The notes under the pieces are model-generated. The model did no database searches, was not told where the DNA came from, and worked only from the letters and a program-made list of their open reading frames with translations. Shown piece after piece: positions 31,271 through 44,929 of a stretch of 64,000 bases of DNA; position 1 is the first letter of the stretch; each line of letters opens with the position of its first letter. A program made the position numbers and the translations under genes. The DNA is taken from contig CM053328.1 of NCBI GenBank assembly GCA_028583605.1, positions 14,567,107-14,631,106 of the forward strand, read 5' to 3'. The stretch is from Dastarcus helophoroides. Taxonomy: Eukaryota > Arthropoda > Insecta > Coleoptera > Bothrideridae.

Positions 31271-32430
31271 AACTCAAAATGTTTTGTGCTTATCTTCTTC
31301 TTCTTTTTCTTTTATTTAGGTCTAAACCTGTTTTTCTTAACGAACTTCGTGGTGTTTCTGTTGACATAGGTACCCAGCTTTCTATCCAACTTTTTTTGGC
31401 CTTCCTGGATCTCTCTTTCCTGCTGGTTTCCCGTCACCGGGCTATTCTTATAAATCTATCTTTATCTGTTCTTTGAACGTGTTCATTCCAATCTTTTGAT
31501 CTTTTTCTCACAAATTTCATTATGTCTATTATGTTACATTAATTCCTTATTGCTGCGTTTATTATACAATATCTTTGTGTTTTTCATACTATAGCTTTTA
31601 AGGTATTAATTTCAGTTGTTTGTGGCAGTTGTTTTGTTCTGTTTGTATCTGCTCGGTGTCTCTGTTGCATAAGTCATTGGTGGTCTGACTATCGTTTTGT
31701 AGATCTTTACTTTGCTTTCCGTTTTGAGATATTTGTTCTTCCATGTTACACATTCAAGATATTCGGGCACCTTTAAAAAGCTTGGTGTCTTACTTCTTCA
31801 TAGTTGTCCCTTGTACTTGATATTTCTGCACTCAGATATGTTATACTCATTACTTATTTTATTATTTTTTCATCTACTACCAGTTTGCATCTTATTGAAT
31901 CTTTTGACACTACTAATGACTTAGTTTTTTCAGTGAAGATTGACATATTGTAGGTCTTTGCAGTTGCGTTGAGTCGGTGTACAAACCTTTGTAAGTTATC
32001 TTTGGATATCTGCGATTAATAGCGCGTCGTCTGCATAACTTACAATTTCTAAACTCTTCTTACTCATCCTATACCCCTCCATAGTTTGAACATTATCAAT
32101 TAGTTTCTCAAATTAAAGATCATTGGGTTAAGTGAATCCCTTGTCGGATTCTACTTTTCGTTCTATTTCCTTGGTGCTAATCCTTTTTCAAAATATTCAT
32201 GATGAGTGCTCGATGATCTTAAACCTTCGATCCAAAAAGATATCTAACACCACTTACTCTTTGTTATGAATCCTCTCCCATAAAATTTTATTAAAAGAGT
32301 TGAAGGTTTCAAAAGCTCTTATGATAAGTTTAACTTTGATGGCCCCGATGGTAGAGTTGACTCAGGCGCTTACCAACGACGTCCGTCTTTGATGTTTGTT
32401 TTCATCTAAAAGTGTCAATGTTTATTATAC
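31271..32430 (-). pseudogene. APE-type non-LTR retrotransposon reverse transcriptase, decayed
   Basis: Minus-strand reading gives AFETFNSFNKILWERIHNKE (about 32270-32330) and the catalytic box as SYADDALLIADI (about 32008-32041). Next come TAKTYN-like and VSKDSIRCKL-like residues, WKNKYLKTESKVKIYKTIVR and RPPMTYATET. YADD followed by KVxIYKTxVRPxMTYxxET is the usual order in RTE-like and related insect elements. Many frameshifts and stops are present, and the endonuclease end is not seen. The clade assignment is tentative. Confidence 0.65.
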
Positions 32431-33770
32431 CAGTTGCATGAGTTAATAATTTAAGGCATAAAAAAGTTTGGCTTATCTTCTGAATTCACGAAAACGAAGT
32501 CTCCGCTAATCACTACACAAATGCTCAGACAAAATTGCAAAGATCCACAAGTATCAAGAAGAAAAATGTTGAGGAAAAAATTAAATTTCTGCAAAAATTG
32601 CAGATATTTTAATAAATAACTAGAATATTTGGATGGCATCACGTTTTTCGTTTTAAATCTTACAACCATTTTCATAGTTATTAACAAATTTTCAAGACAA
32701 TCCGAATGGAACAGGAAAAATATTTTATACTTTTGGTAATTTTTTGTAATAATTCTAAATTTCTGATTTCGACTGCCTCACTGTAGATCATGTGACTAGA
32801 TAAAGCAGAAAAAAAACCATCAAAATTTCGCCTTAATCGATTTCGTAGATTAAGCACCCAGAACAGTAATGGGAGTTAAAAAAGCTTTTAACAATCTGAG
32901 TAAATTGAACCAACAGAGGCGGTATGACTCGAGTGAACTCGATCTAATTGACTTGAATGGCGATGTGCAATTTCGAACCATAAAAGTGCCAACTTTTTCA
33001 ACCTGGATACGGCAAAACTATGCATTGAGGTAGTTAGTTCACCACCTAACAGTACTCTTCGCTTTATCGAAGCCTTTACCTCTCGAGAACCAATTATTTC
33101 ATATCTATAGGCAAAAGTCTGATCCAAATATTATACTGAAACACCATTTGAAATTGCATCGTGAAGGTCACTCGAGATCGCTCCAATTTTATTGTCATTG
33201 TTTATTTCTGCGTTCACGATAATTATGTAATCTTCTTCGAGTTTCGAACGACGCGATGTTTTCATAAATCAGACTGAAGAAATAGCAGAGCGAGACAGAG
33301 GCTATTATAACTGTTCTTCGCATTCAAACTCGCGATAAATGTAAAAGATGCTATGGAACCGCCTTATCTAAGACTTGGTTGCGTTCTTTAAACCATCATA
33401 TTGATGTTACTTTGCAATCTGACCCGATTTGATGCAGATTACTTCTATATTCTTTGATTTATTAGAATTTGGTTCTAGATATAGCAAACTGGTTTATCGC
33501 TTTTTACTTTTAAATTTAAAAATCATTTCATGAAATATTTAGATTAATCAAATTACTCGTATCAGAAGTAGTCTGATCGAAAGTGCACACCCAGCGAGTT
33601 AGTTTCTTAGAAGCACAGCTTCCCATGAAATATAAAAAACCACATCTTGTATTGTGGTTACCCGAGGGCTCTGTTGGCATTCCTAGTACGAATATTATTT
33701 TAGAAATATATCTTTCTCTCTCAAAAATTTGTTTTCATTATTGTTCTCAAATAATTTTACCTCTCACCTA
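32431..33770. other. AT-rich unique sequence, no gene supported
   Basis: ORFs at 32451-32687 and 32888-33127 (minus) have no recognised family. The stretch 33140-33420 is less AT-rich than its neighbours but shows no coding pattern. Confidence 0.35.
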
Positions 33771-34625
33771 AAATTACGCCGTTTTTTTTGAAAATATCAA
33801 TTTTAATTTGGAAATTTCAATTTTTCCAAAAATTTTAAATAAATCATTAAATTTTTTAATCTATTGCTCCGCAAAATTTTGACCACTTTCTTGAAAGTTT
33901 CTTGTTTAGATTTTAAATTTTAACCCTACTTCTCGAGCTTTTGTAGGAGAACTAGATTTATCTACGATGCTCTCGTTCTTTCGAAATTTCAACTGTTACC
34001 AAACAGTTTTATTTATATTAAATTTAAATATCTGGAAAATGTGGAATTTGAAATTTCTGGAAAACAATTTAGACATTCTAGTTTTAGGTTGAAATTAGGT
34101 TCAACATTGAGAGTAACGTTTGTCCTACTCTAAACTTTTACATTTCCCTTTTTAACTTTTTCTAAAGATTTCGATCTTTCCTCAAAATAGCTCAGATTTT
34201 TTTCAGTTTAAAAGTAAATATTTCGTTTATTTCTTTTTTTTTTCAACCCTTGAATTTAAAGTGGGCCATTTCTTACTTTTTTCCCATTTCCCAATTCCCA
34301 ATTCAAAGTACAATATTGATTTTTTACAGCAGGATTTCCAACCAGTTCCTAAGGGGGCGAAATAAAATCATAAGAGAGCCCAATATAACCAAATTTTTAC
34401 TTTTTCAAAAATTTGGATTCTTCGAATTCTAAAAATTTGACTTTTTAAATGGTGTATTTTTTTCAAAACTTAAACTTTTTTGAAAATATAAAACTTTTTT
34501 AATGGTTGAATTTTTAAAATTTTGGCTTTCTACAGAAAGATGGTTATTTATTTCAAAGTTTCGACTTTTTCGAAATTTTGACTTTTTTCAACAAAAAAGA
34601 CGTTATAGCAAAATTTTGGTTTCTC
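33771..34625. repeat. Degenerate A/T simple-sequence island (pyrimidine orientation)
   Basis: Same theme as at 28231: TTTTTCGAAATTTTGACTTTT and variants. It is interrupted at 34318-34385 by a block starting CAGCAGGATTTCCAACCAG that resembles a hAT-type terminus (CAGxGxTTCCCAAxC). Confidence 0.65.
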
Positions 34626-35720
34626 TTAAATCTCTAACCTAACCTAACCAAACTAGACTTTGTTGTTCCATACGAAGTGGTTATCGGGGACCGCCAGACA
34701 TGAAATAGGCACAATGAAAGGCTAGCAAACAACGCACCTGTCTGGTACACAGACGGATCCAAACAACCAGAAAGAGTAGAACTAGGAATATGGGGTCCTA
34801 ATTTAGAACTCTCTGAACCCCTAAGAAACACTCCCACAATTTTCCAAGCAAAACTGCTTGCTCTAACTCTATGCGCAAAAGAGTGTCTTCAGAAAGAACT
34901 CATTAAAGACTGTATAGTCGTTCAGAACCAAGTCAAAAATGGCCTGGGAATGCAAACAATTCCTGAGGCAACTGGCTGCAAACAACAAAGTAACTTTGAT
35001 GTGGGTCCCAGGACATCAAGGCATAAAAAGGAACGAAGAAGCAGATGGACTTACAAAAGATGCCTCAATCACATCTCTTTTCGGCCCAGAACCATACTGT
35101 GGTCTTACAAAAAACCACGTAAAAAATGAAATAGATACTTGGAATACAAACAAAAGGCTCTGATACTGGAGGAAAACTCCAGGCCTGAGACAGTCAACAG
35201 TCGTTACTATCTCAAAAAAGCAGATTCTCGAACTGAACAAGAACGACTTAAGAATAACAACGAGACTTTTCACAAGTCACTTCTCAGTAAAGTATCACCT
35301 AAAACTCCAGGCCTGAGACAGTCAACAGTCGTTACTATCTCAAAAAAGCAGATTCTCGAACTGAACAAGAACGACTTAAGAATAATAACGAGACTTTTCA
35401 CAAGTCACTTCTCAGTAAAGTATCACCTTAAGAAGATGGGAATAGTGGATTATGAAAACTGCAGATCCTGTAACGCAGCAACAGAAAAAAACAGAACACC
35501 TGATATGCGACCGCATGGCTCGGTTCTGCAAACGGCTCAAATTTCTTGAAAGGGTGACCCTGACACCCAAAAAAAAAAGAGAAACTGCTCCTAAAAGGAC
35601 AATAGACTGTGTAAAAAGTCTAAATATCTTGGACAATCATTAAAAAAAAATAGGATCCGCACAAAAGATCCTAATGGATCGCAGTGCTGAGAGGTGTAAA
35701 AGCCTATGCGATTCTATTTC
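34626..35720 (+). pseudogene. Non-LTR retrotransposon 3' part: RNase H and C-terminal zinc region
   Basis: Reads PVWYTDGSKQPERVELGIWG and TIFQAKLLALTLCAKECLQK, then after a shift VTLMWVPGHQGIKRNEEADG (about 34990-35050), a standard RNase H block. Next come GPEPYCGLTKNHV, ISKKQILELNKNDLRIITRLF, VKYHLKKMGIVDYENCRSCN and EHLICD. TDGS holds the first catalytic Asp and the NEEAD block the last. YHLKKMG...CxxC...EHLxC is the cysteine-histidine tail of I/LOA/R1-type insect elements. The reverse transcriptase is absent and the frame is broken several times. Confidence 0.75.
35173..35428 (+). repeat. 128-bp tandem duplication, two units, nearly identical
   Basis: ACTCCAGGCCTGAGACAGTC begins at 35177-35180 and again at 35305-35308, giving a period of 128 bp. 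The second copy differs at only a couple of positions (AATAACAACG against AATAATAACG). It duplicates the codons for ISKKQILELNKNDLR and lies within the dead retrotransposon, so it arose after insertion or during reverse transcription. Confidence 0.85.
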
Positions 35721-35734
35721 ATAACTGAACTGAA

Positions 35735-36520
35735 CTGATTCGGAGACAAAAATAGATTTTTACCATGTGTTGGGCTTAAAGACGAACTTTTTGCCTTTGT
35801 TTTTTGCGATTTTGTATTTTTTTAAATTGGACTTCTCTCCCAAAGTTCCAAATTTGATTTTTTTAAATTGTTGACCTTGTTTTTCTTAAAATTTTAATGA
35901 GAAAAACAAGAAAATATTTCAAAAATACCCTCTCAAATTTGGGAACACTGATACAGTTTCGAAGAAAAAAATTTCAAATTTATGGAAATAATAATAATTT
36001 GCATACTTTTTTCTTTAATTTTGAAATGTTGACTTTGTTGAGAATTCCACTTTTCTTCACAAAAATTTGTGAGTTTTAATAGTGATTTTCGTTCTATTTT
36101 TTTGCACCTGAATCTCTCAAAATTCCACATTTAAATCTCAATTTTTTTTTTAAATTCTGAATGCTTTTTTTCAAAATTTTCACTTTTCTTCCAAGATTTC
36201 GATTTCCTTTTCTCTCTTCGTTTTCTCTAAATTTAAATTTAAAAGAAATCAACTCCCAATTTTGGAAAACAATCACAATCTCGAAAAAAAAAGACTCATT
36301 TTTGGACAAAATGATATGGTAATTTTCACTTTAATTTTGAAATGCCCATTTTATAATTAAATATTTAACTAGTGACTTTCATTTTATCTTCCTTCTCAAA
36401 ATTTTAAATTCAAATTTAAGATTATTTTCTAAGAATGTTAGTATTTTTCAAAATTTACACTTAAATTTCTAAAATTCGTTTTTTTTTTTCGAAATTTAGA
36501 CATTAGGGAAGCCCAAAACA
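35735..36520. repeat. Degenerate A/T simple-sequence island
   Basis: Same theme as the other islands, mainly in the pyrimidine orientation (TCTCAAAATTCCACATT, TTCTCTAAATTTAAATT). Confidence 0.6.
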
Positions 36521-38030
36521 AATATTCTGATATAGATATTTAGAAGTTACCATCTACCTTCTATGTTATTTTTCTTAAATACCCGTAAGCAGAAATTCCC
36601 ATTTGCCGATTTATTAGTAAATAAAAAAAAATTCACAAACCCTAATTCTATTCAGTCGAACTTGTTTTTTTCTCACAATGCCAATCGCCATATCGAATGA
36701 TTTAAGCCGTATTGCTTTCATACAAAAAAATAGTGGGTCATCTTAGGATAATCTGTGACATTATCAGGATGGTTGTCTGGTAGGTGGTAGATTTTTTTTA
36801 ATTTATAAACTTATAACTAAGTTTCATTTGTAACAACATATATTCTTTGGTATCGCCCATTCCAATAAATATAAATCATTTTAATAACATTGTAATCATT
36901 GTGTACACTTTCTACGAGTGTTTTTCTTTAAACTGGTGTCGTGCTAATCAAAACGATCTAGATTTCTCTGAACATTACAACTAGAAGTGCACAAATATTT
37001 ACAACGCTACGAAACCTTAAATACAGTTTTCATTTATCCACATTCTACCTGCAAATTCCGTTTAGCATCTAAGCTCCCGAGCTAATTTATTAAAAGACGT
37101 CTTTGACAAAAACTCGCCGGAGAAATCAACGTTCTGAATAAATCTTCTAACGTCTCAACAAAAACCGGGGGCGGGCCTCGATCCTGCCCATCACATGAGA
37201 TCATGTTATCTCGACGATGAATATTATAATTAAGTTGTGTGAAATGAAAATGATTAAGATATAAGAACTCAAATGTGATTAAACCTTTTACAAAGCGTCT
37301 TTAGCCATTACAACTATTAATGCGGAATTTACACTCGAATATGGAAAAGGTCAAAGCATTTAAATGACCGAAACTTATTAATTGCTGAAATTAATCCTTG
37401 TGGACAAATTTCGCCTAAGCTTCAAGTTCCAGGAATATCAATGGCTAGGAATCGATTTTTCAAACCGGACTGTTTGAGAGATCTTATCTAATTAAATGCA
37501 GGCGTAACAGCGTAAAATTATTAACCGAAACAAAATATGATTATACGAGTAAATTAAATCATAACTTTCTACGACATTTGTTTTGCTCAATTTAAACAGA
37601 TTCGGATTTCTGATGCGTCTCGAAAGCAAATTTACGTTGTTAAGTGATAGTGACACAGTAATCTTAGCATTTTTGAATAGAAAACTGGAATTATATAGGT
37701 AATTTGTTGATATCTATTTGCTTATTGACTCTATAATGCATTCACGTAGAAAATTTTAAAACTTGAAATATGTGCGTGAATGTAGGTTAGATAAAATGTT
37801 GGAAAGCTACGACCGCAGATTTGTTTTATGCAAATCGGTTGTATTCTTATTTTTTAAACGATATTTGTGATGCTGATGCAAAAGATGCCATTAATAAACA
37901 AGAGAAAACAAACTGTAAATAAATTTAAACTTTGCAGCAAACGTAAAATGGATTCATAAGGATAATTTTGTCAAATTTTACTGGAGAAATTTATAATTAA
38001 ATTTGTTCAAACTTGCTTTTGATTTTTTGT
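36521..38030. other. Unique moderately AT-rich sequence without recognised gene
   Basis: This is one of the few stretches without the simple-sequence theme. At 37060-37210 it is richer in GC (GTCTTTGACAAAAACTCGCC, CGGGGGCGGGCCTCGATCC). No ORF family or RNA gene was recognised. It could hold regulatory sequence for a neighbouring gene, but nothing shows this directly. Confidence 0.35.
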
Positions 38031-41000
38031 AACATTAATTACAAGTACCTATTCAAATACAAATAAAAACATTTTTAAAGAAAATCTTTCGGAAAACACA
38101 ATTTAAAAAATTTGCGAACAAAATAAACTTCAAACTACTGAAAAGTTGAAAGTTATAAAAAAGTCTTTGAAATTAAACTCAAAATTAAACGAAAAAAATA
38201 CTGATGACTAATGTCTAAATTCCAAAAAAATCCAAATTTTAGGAAAAATAAAAAAAGGATCGAAAGTGAATTTAAAAAAATATTTGATATGATCAAGAAC
38301 TCATGAGTTATATTAAACAAAATTCCTTCTCGAAATATCCATAAAACAGTTTACAGTACAGCAGTTTACACCGAAAGTAACAAAAAAATTCCAGATTTCG
38401 AATTTAAAATCGAAATATCTATAGTAAATAAAAAACTTTGAAGCTTAAACTGGCAACATTTTGTTTTAAAATTCACTGTAAACTCTAAATGCAAACAATT
38501 TTTAAACCCGTTTTTATTAATCTTTTGAGTGGTAATTTAACTAGATCGTTTACAAATTTCGAGTTTTTTCCCTACATTTTGACTACATTTGGTAAAAAGC
38601 AAATTCGAACATTTTATCGTCCAAATCAATAATTTCATAACTTTCGACATTACTTAGAAATTCTTCTCATTTTAAGTTCGAAATTTAGACTTTTTTAGCG
38701 ACTTTGACTTTTTAAAACTTCCTCCTTCCAAGTTTTAGTTTTATTAAATTACAAAATGTGTACATTTTTTATTATTAAACCATTTCTTTAATTTTCATAT
38801 TTTTTTCTAGAAAAATCACGATTTTTCTTTCAACTTTTTCTAACGGATCTGGTTTCAAATTTTCATTTCTTTGTAAATTTAAATTCTTTTTAAATGCCTA
38901 TTTTTCTGAAAACAGTTTACTGTTTGCCAAATTTCCAGTTTAAATTCGAACATTTCTAGTTTTCTCGCAAAATTTTTAAATTTTTCAAAACTCCCTTAAG
39001 AGAGAAGCTCGACGTTTTGAAATTAAAGTCTAATTTTGGGATGAAGTATTAATATCCAAATAAAATTTATGGAAATAATCTGAAATGTATCTAAAAGTAA
39101 AAATTAGAAACCCAAGTTGAACATTTTCAGTAAAGGGTCGAAATTTTAACAAGAGTTAACCTACAGATTTTTAAAAAATCCTAAAATTTTTAAATTAAGA
39201 AAAAATATTGAAAGAAAATTTGAAATATATGAAAAAACATTCCCAAAATTTTGACAAAAAAGTTGACCTTTCAAAATTAAAGACCAGATGTTGCTGCGAA
39301 TCCATTCAATAAAAATTGGTGTTATACCTAATTTAAAAGAGTTACAATTTTGAGAAGTACCTAAGAATGTTTAAGAATATATAAATAACTCAAAACAAAC
39401 CTATTTTTCTTACTTTTTGTTTTGACTGAGCAGCTAGCAGAAATAAAATAATGGTTGTGCTGTTATCCAATTTATAGTAAAACAAAACAAATCGAACTCT
39501 TTCAATTTAACAAACCATGAAATTGCATAAACTCTTTGTAACTTTGGATAGCTGATTACATAAACTTTTATTTCTGTTAACTATTTTTTTAACAGTATTT
39601 TTGGCCGTTTTGCTTTATTACCTTTTACACGTAATATTTAGGAATATATCCTAATTAACCATAGGCGTAGCTAGAAGAGGGCTAGATCATACAGCAAACC
39701 GAAAATTTATGTATTCAACTGAGTAACAACAATTTTCTCTCTAGCTTCAAATAGTTTTTCGAAATTTCGACTTTTTTCTCAAATTTCATATTTTTTTACC
39801 AGTCTTTTTTTGAAATTTTGCATTTATTCATAAAATTCCACTTCTTGTATCGAACATGAATTTATCAAAATTGCAAATTTTCATTTAAAGGTTGGTGGCT
39901 TTTTTTCCAAAATTTCGCCATTTCTGAAAATTTGCCTTTTTCTAAAAACTTAGCCTTTTTTTAGTTCTGCTAATTTTAGCTTGTTTGTTAAAATTTGCCT
40001 TTTCCTCGAAATTTGGTCGATCTTCTGATAAAAAAAAAGTATATGTTATTGAAATATGGAATTTTTATAAGAAAATTACGAAAAAATGTTCTGGAACTTT
40101 CAATTTGTGTGTCTAAATTTCGACGTGTATTACAATATTGGACATTCTCTGACGCCACATGAGGCAAAGTAGTGTCTTCGACTAAGTTGAGCAGTAAAGT
40201 AAAAGTAAATATTCACCTAGAACATTTCCATTTTTTCTTAAAATTTTATTTTTTTTTTTTCTTAAAATTGGCTTTTTTTCTTAATTTTAATAAAATTGAA
40301 CTCATTCTAGAATATTTCAAATTGTTACGAAGAGATTAAACGCTTTTTTTTAACTTTAGATTTTTTGCCTAATTTCGATCATTTTCTCCTAATTTCGTCT
40401 TTTTCCCAGAGTTTAGATTATTTTTTTTTCAAAATTTCAACTTTTTTCTTAAAATTTCACCTTTTCTCTAACATTTTCAATTTTTTATCCTTTTGGAAGT
40501 TTTCTCGAAATTTCGTTTGTTTTTCAAATTTCGATAATTTTCCAAACATTTCGACTGGTTTCTTTTTCATGAAATTTTGAATTTTATCTCAATATCTGAT
40601 ATTTAATATTTTCTTGGTAAATTTGTCTTCTTTTTCAAAATTTTTTCTTTTTCTCTTACAATTATCTATTTTCTAAAATTTGCCCTTTCCTCAGAATTCG
40701 AATTTTTCGGAATTTCGAATTTATTGCTAAAATTCTACCTTTTTGAAAAATCCGTTTCAAAAATCGTTTATTTATTTCGAAATTCCGCAATTTTTCTTAA
40801 TATTTCTCTTTTTCAACAAATTTCCACTTTCCACTCAAAATGTGATATATTATGGTTCTGAAAATGTTTTCTCTCTAAATTAGATCAGAATGTTGATGAA
40901 AATGTTGAAAAAATATTTTTAAGGTTTTGGAGAAAATTATTTTTTATAAATTCAATGTTTTTGGTTTAGGTTTTATTTATAATGTGATTTACTGAAATAT

Positions 41001-41330
41001 TTAGTTGTCTCTTTTTCGAAATTACTAATTTATTTTCAAAATTCCAATTTTGATCTTAAAATTGGATTTTTCCTTGAAAACAATAGCAATATTTTCTAGA
41101 AAGTGAGATCTTTTTCTGATAAATTCTCTAAATAATAATTATTTTCAAATATCGCGATATTTTTCTCGAAGTCCGTTTTGTTAATTATCTGTTTTTTTTT
41201 AATGTTTTTAATTTGATTTCCAGTGATTTCAAATTATTATTAGAAATTTATTTATTCTGCAAATTTTGACTTTTATCTCAAAATTTGATATATTTTGTTT
41301 CTGAACATTTCCATTCAATTAAATTAAATT
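38031..41330. repeat. Degenerate A/T simple-sequence islands in both orientations
   Basis: About 38030-38470 and 39000-39400 are in the purine orientation. About 38520-39000 and 39700-41320 are in the pyrimidine orientation (TTTTTCTCAAAATTTCGAC). A short non-theme insert near 39655-39690 (ACCATAGGCGTAGCTAGAAG) and one near 40130-40210 interrupt it. Confidence 0.7.
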
Positions 41331-41493
41331 AAGCGACCAATGCATAACCTAAATCTTTGGATATAGAAACCTAAACTTGGTTAGTAAATTCAATTAATGG
41401 CTGTACCGGGAAACGGAAGAAAAGTTTTTTTAAAGAAAATCAAACCTTAAGGAAGTAAAATGTTAACGTTTTTTAGAAAAACAGTTATTTAAT

Positions 41494-41525
41494 TCCACGC
41501 AGACGAAGCCGCGGGTAGAAGCTAG
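41494..41525 (+). mobile_element. Helitron-like 3' terminus
   Basis: TCCACGCAGACGAAGCCGCG followed by GGTAGAAGCTAG has a short GC-rich hairpin (CGC..GCG around ACGAAG) and ends CTAG before a T. A hairpin a few bases before CTRR is the Helitron 3' end signature. Closely similar ends occur in many insect genomes. No RepHel ORF is seen; the element body presumably lies upstream (from about 41330) and would be non-autonomous. Confidence 0.5.
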
Positions 41526-42875
41526 TATTATAAAAAACAGAATAATAAATCTCACCAATCAATGCGAACTTAAAATAAATATATTTTTAATTACTTCAAT
41601 AATTTATAATTTACCATATCGTTTATCGTGAAAAGCAAATTGTTTTAAATTTAGAAAAATAACTTTTTGTTAATACTGGTGATGGTGCGGGGCCCCTTCA
41701 AGTGCGTGGCCCGATTGGGCCCAATCGCTCCAATCGCCTTAAATCCGGGCCCGAAAACAAAGAGAACAGCATTTTTACTCCTTTTTAATGAATTTTGAGT
41801 TTTAACTCGAAATTTTAAAATATAAAAACAAACCTCCTTAAAAAAAATCCAAAAATTAAAAAATATTTCTCGAAACCTTTCTTTTTTTATTGAATTTTGG
41901 ATTTTAGTTCAAATTTGAGAAACAATTTACAACTTTGAGATTGAAGTTCAAATTTTCTTAAAAATATTTTAGCCTAAAAACATCTTCCGAAAGTTTAAAA
42001 CATTTTTCAATATTTCCGCAACTATTTCTCCGTTTCGAGATTACATTCTGCGGCTTTGCAAAAATATGTTATAATATTGATAAAAATTCGAAAAGAGCTT
42101 AAATTTAAAAAACTGAAAATGTATTAAAAATCGACATTACGAGATTTGATTCGAAATTTTAAAATAAAACTATTTTTCTGTCATTCGATTCTTTTTAAAC
42201 CAAAATGTTGCCCGGTGTGAAACGTATCATGAACGATATTTTGAGCAAGTCTATTCAAAGCTAAAAAAATGCTGCAATGAAATTGGAATTATAGAACAAA
42301 GTAATAAGAAAGAAATAAGGTATAAACCAATAAGAAAGAAGCGGTTGCTTGTTGGAAGTTAGAAACAAAGATAAATAAACCAGAAACTTCTTTAGTTGAA
42401 CTAATTAAAAGTAAGTTAATTATTTTTTGCCGGCTTTATATAAAATGCAGACGCATAACATATTAATTGGTGTTCTGATTTGAGAAAGTATGTTATAAAT
42501 TGCTAATGTAAATGTTATAACTTGCAATTTACTATTTATAATCAATATCTATAGATGATTTTTTTGTGAAAGTATTCCCGTACCACACAATGTAATTCTG
42601 ATCGTCGTAACATTTACAACGACATGCATTTTCACCTCAATTACCCTGAAATAAACCTCCCGATCAAAGAAAATCTACATATTATAATACGTAAAAACCG
42701 AAATGACCCTACACTTTTGTTAGAATTTACTACAAAAAGGGGCCTTTAGACTTACACTCTGACAGACCCCATGAAAGGACTCCAAGGTAAAGGGGCTTAA
42801 AAAAACGCATGAAACGGGCGTATCTTATTGGAAAGGTGATATGCCATAAATGCGGAGAAAAAAGGAATCATGCCT
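41526..42875. other. Mixed sequence including a GC-rich spike
   Basis: GGTGCGGGGCCCCTTCAAGT with GGCCCGATTGGGCCC at about 41690-41750 stands out in AT-rich sequence and looks like a dispersed-repeat fragment. 41760-42210 carries the simple-sequence theme. 42220-42870 is AT-rich with no gene recognised. Confidence 0.4.
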
Positions 42876-44925
42876 GCCTTTTTCTCAAAATTGTGACTTC
42901 AAATTTTCTACTTTTTATCGAATGTTTTTTGTTAAATTAACTTTACAAAATCAACATTTCAAAATTCAACTTTTTCTAAAGATTTTAACTTTTTGTAAAT
43001 TTCGGCATTTTAAAATAGGTAACCACTTTTATTTTCAACATTTAGAGAAAATGAAATCTGTATTTAACAAATATAAAGAATTAAATTTACTCAAAAAAAT
43101 TTCATAAAAGTGGTGAAAAAAATCTAGTTTTAAGATTAAAAAAAAATAGTTTAAACTTTAACCAGGGAATTCGAGGCAAATTTTGGGATGAAAGTCAAAA
43201 TTTTGGGAAAAGAAATTATACATTCTAGGAGGAAAAGACGAAATTTTGACTTTTAACCTCAAAAAGTGGCTGAAACTTAGAGAAGGAAAACGAATTTTTA
43301 AGATAGAAGATAGAAGAAACAATTCTTCAGTGGGTCATGAAGGAAAACCATAAAACCATTAAAAAACCGGGTCATGACAAAAAAGTTTGGGAAACGCTGC
43401 AATAAACAATAAAGCTTATGTATTTACCTAAATGGTCCACAAACTTTACTCTGATTCACAGCAATGTTTTCCATACATGTTTTTTCAAAACATTTTTGTA
43501 ATTCCATCTTTATAATAATAAAAAATAATAGTAAATCCTGTGAAATATTTTATAGATTGAATTGAACATTTCCGACTTTTATAATACATAATTGAAATTT
43601 TTGTTTCTGAACTTTTCGACCATTTTTTTGAATATTTTAACTTACCTCAACCTTTTTCAAAATTGCTACTTTCTTTGAAAATTACGACTCGCTGAAGACC
43701 TTGATCTTTTTAAAAATTTTGACATAAAAAAATCCAAGCTTTTTGAAGAATTCACCTTTTTGAAGATTTCGAACTAAAAAAACGATTTCTTAGAACATTT
43801 TCATGTGTTTAAAGTTTTTTATTAAAAATTTCCAAGTTTTTTAAAACATTTAAAAATTTCCTTGCTTTAAAATTTACACTTTATTAAAATTTTCATTTTT
43901 TTTTAATGTTGGCTTATTTCTATATTTTACTCATTTTATTGTTAAATTATTTATCTATTATTATTACTTATTTCAAAATTTCAAATTTTTCGCAAATTTT
44001 TGACTTATTTTGAAAATATTCACCCTTTTCAAAATAAAAGATTTTTTTAAAAATTTCATTCTATTTATTTTGAACACTTGGACTTTTTCTCAAAAATTTT
44101 CATTTTACTTTTAAAAAAATCGAGTTATTTATCAAATTTCGTACTTTGTCTTAAAATTTCGACATTTTTGTAACTTAAAAACTCTTTGAAAATTCCCATT
44201 TTTTCAAAAGGTGCAGTTGTTTAAAATATTTCTGCTTGTTCTAGAAATGATGACTTTCTGAACAATGCTTTTATTCTGTTTACTTGGTTTTTTTATTAAA
44301 ATTGCGGCTATTTTGAAAATATCCACTTTCTAAAAACTAATTTTTTGAAAATTTCGACATTTAAAATTTCCATTGTTTCTAAAATTTGATTTTTTTCGAT
44401 TTAAAATTTTTGCCTTTGTTTCCAAATTTTGATCTTTGATTTTTGACTAATATATTATTACAAATATTCCACATTTGAAAATTTTCACTTTTCCAAGATC
44501 CCATTTTTATCAACATTTCGGCATTTTCTCAAAATTTTGACTTTAGATTTTTTAATTTTTCTCAAAATTTTGACCTTTTTTGTTAATTTAACTTCAAAAT
44601 GATCGACATTTAAAAAAGTAAGAATTTTGATATTTTTGATATATTTTGGCTCTCTTGAAAATTTCTTTTTGCCATTTTTGACTTTAAAAAATTGTAGTTG
44701 TAATAATTTCGACTTTTTTATGCATTATTGTTTTTTTTTTAAATTTCGAGTTTTTTAAAAATGTCGACTTTTTCAGAATTTCAAAGTTTTCCAAATTGAA
44801 ACTTTTTCTGAAAATTTTTACTGTTTGAAAATTCCAGCATTTCATTAAAATATTTACTTCTGTTTTGAAAATCTCCACCTTTTTCAAAATTTCTACTCTT
44901 CTCTAAAATTTTAACTTCCGTATAT
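42876..44925. repeat. Degenerate A/T simple-sequence islands with a hAT-like end at 43388-43403
   Basis: The theme appears in pyrimidine orientation at 42880-43010 and 43560-44925 and in purine orientation at 43060-43340. AAGTTTGGGAAACGCTG closes the block at about 43387-43403. Its reverse complement, CAGCGTTTCCCAAACTT, resembles hAT transposon ends. Confidence 0.6.
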
Positions 44926-44929
44926 TTCT

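Noticed and set aside
34630..34648. Two CCTAA-type units resembling insect telomere repeat
   Set aside because: Only AACCTAACCTAACC is present; too short for a telomeric tract.
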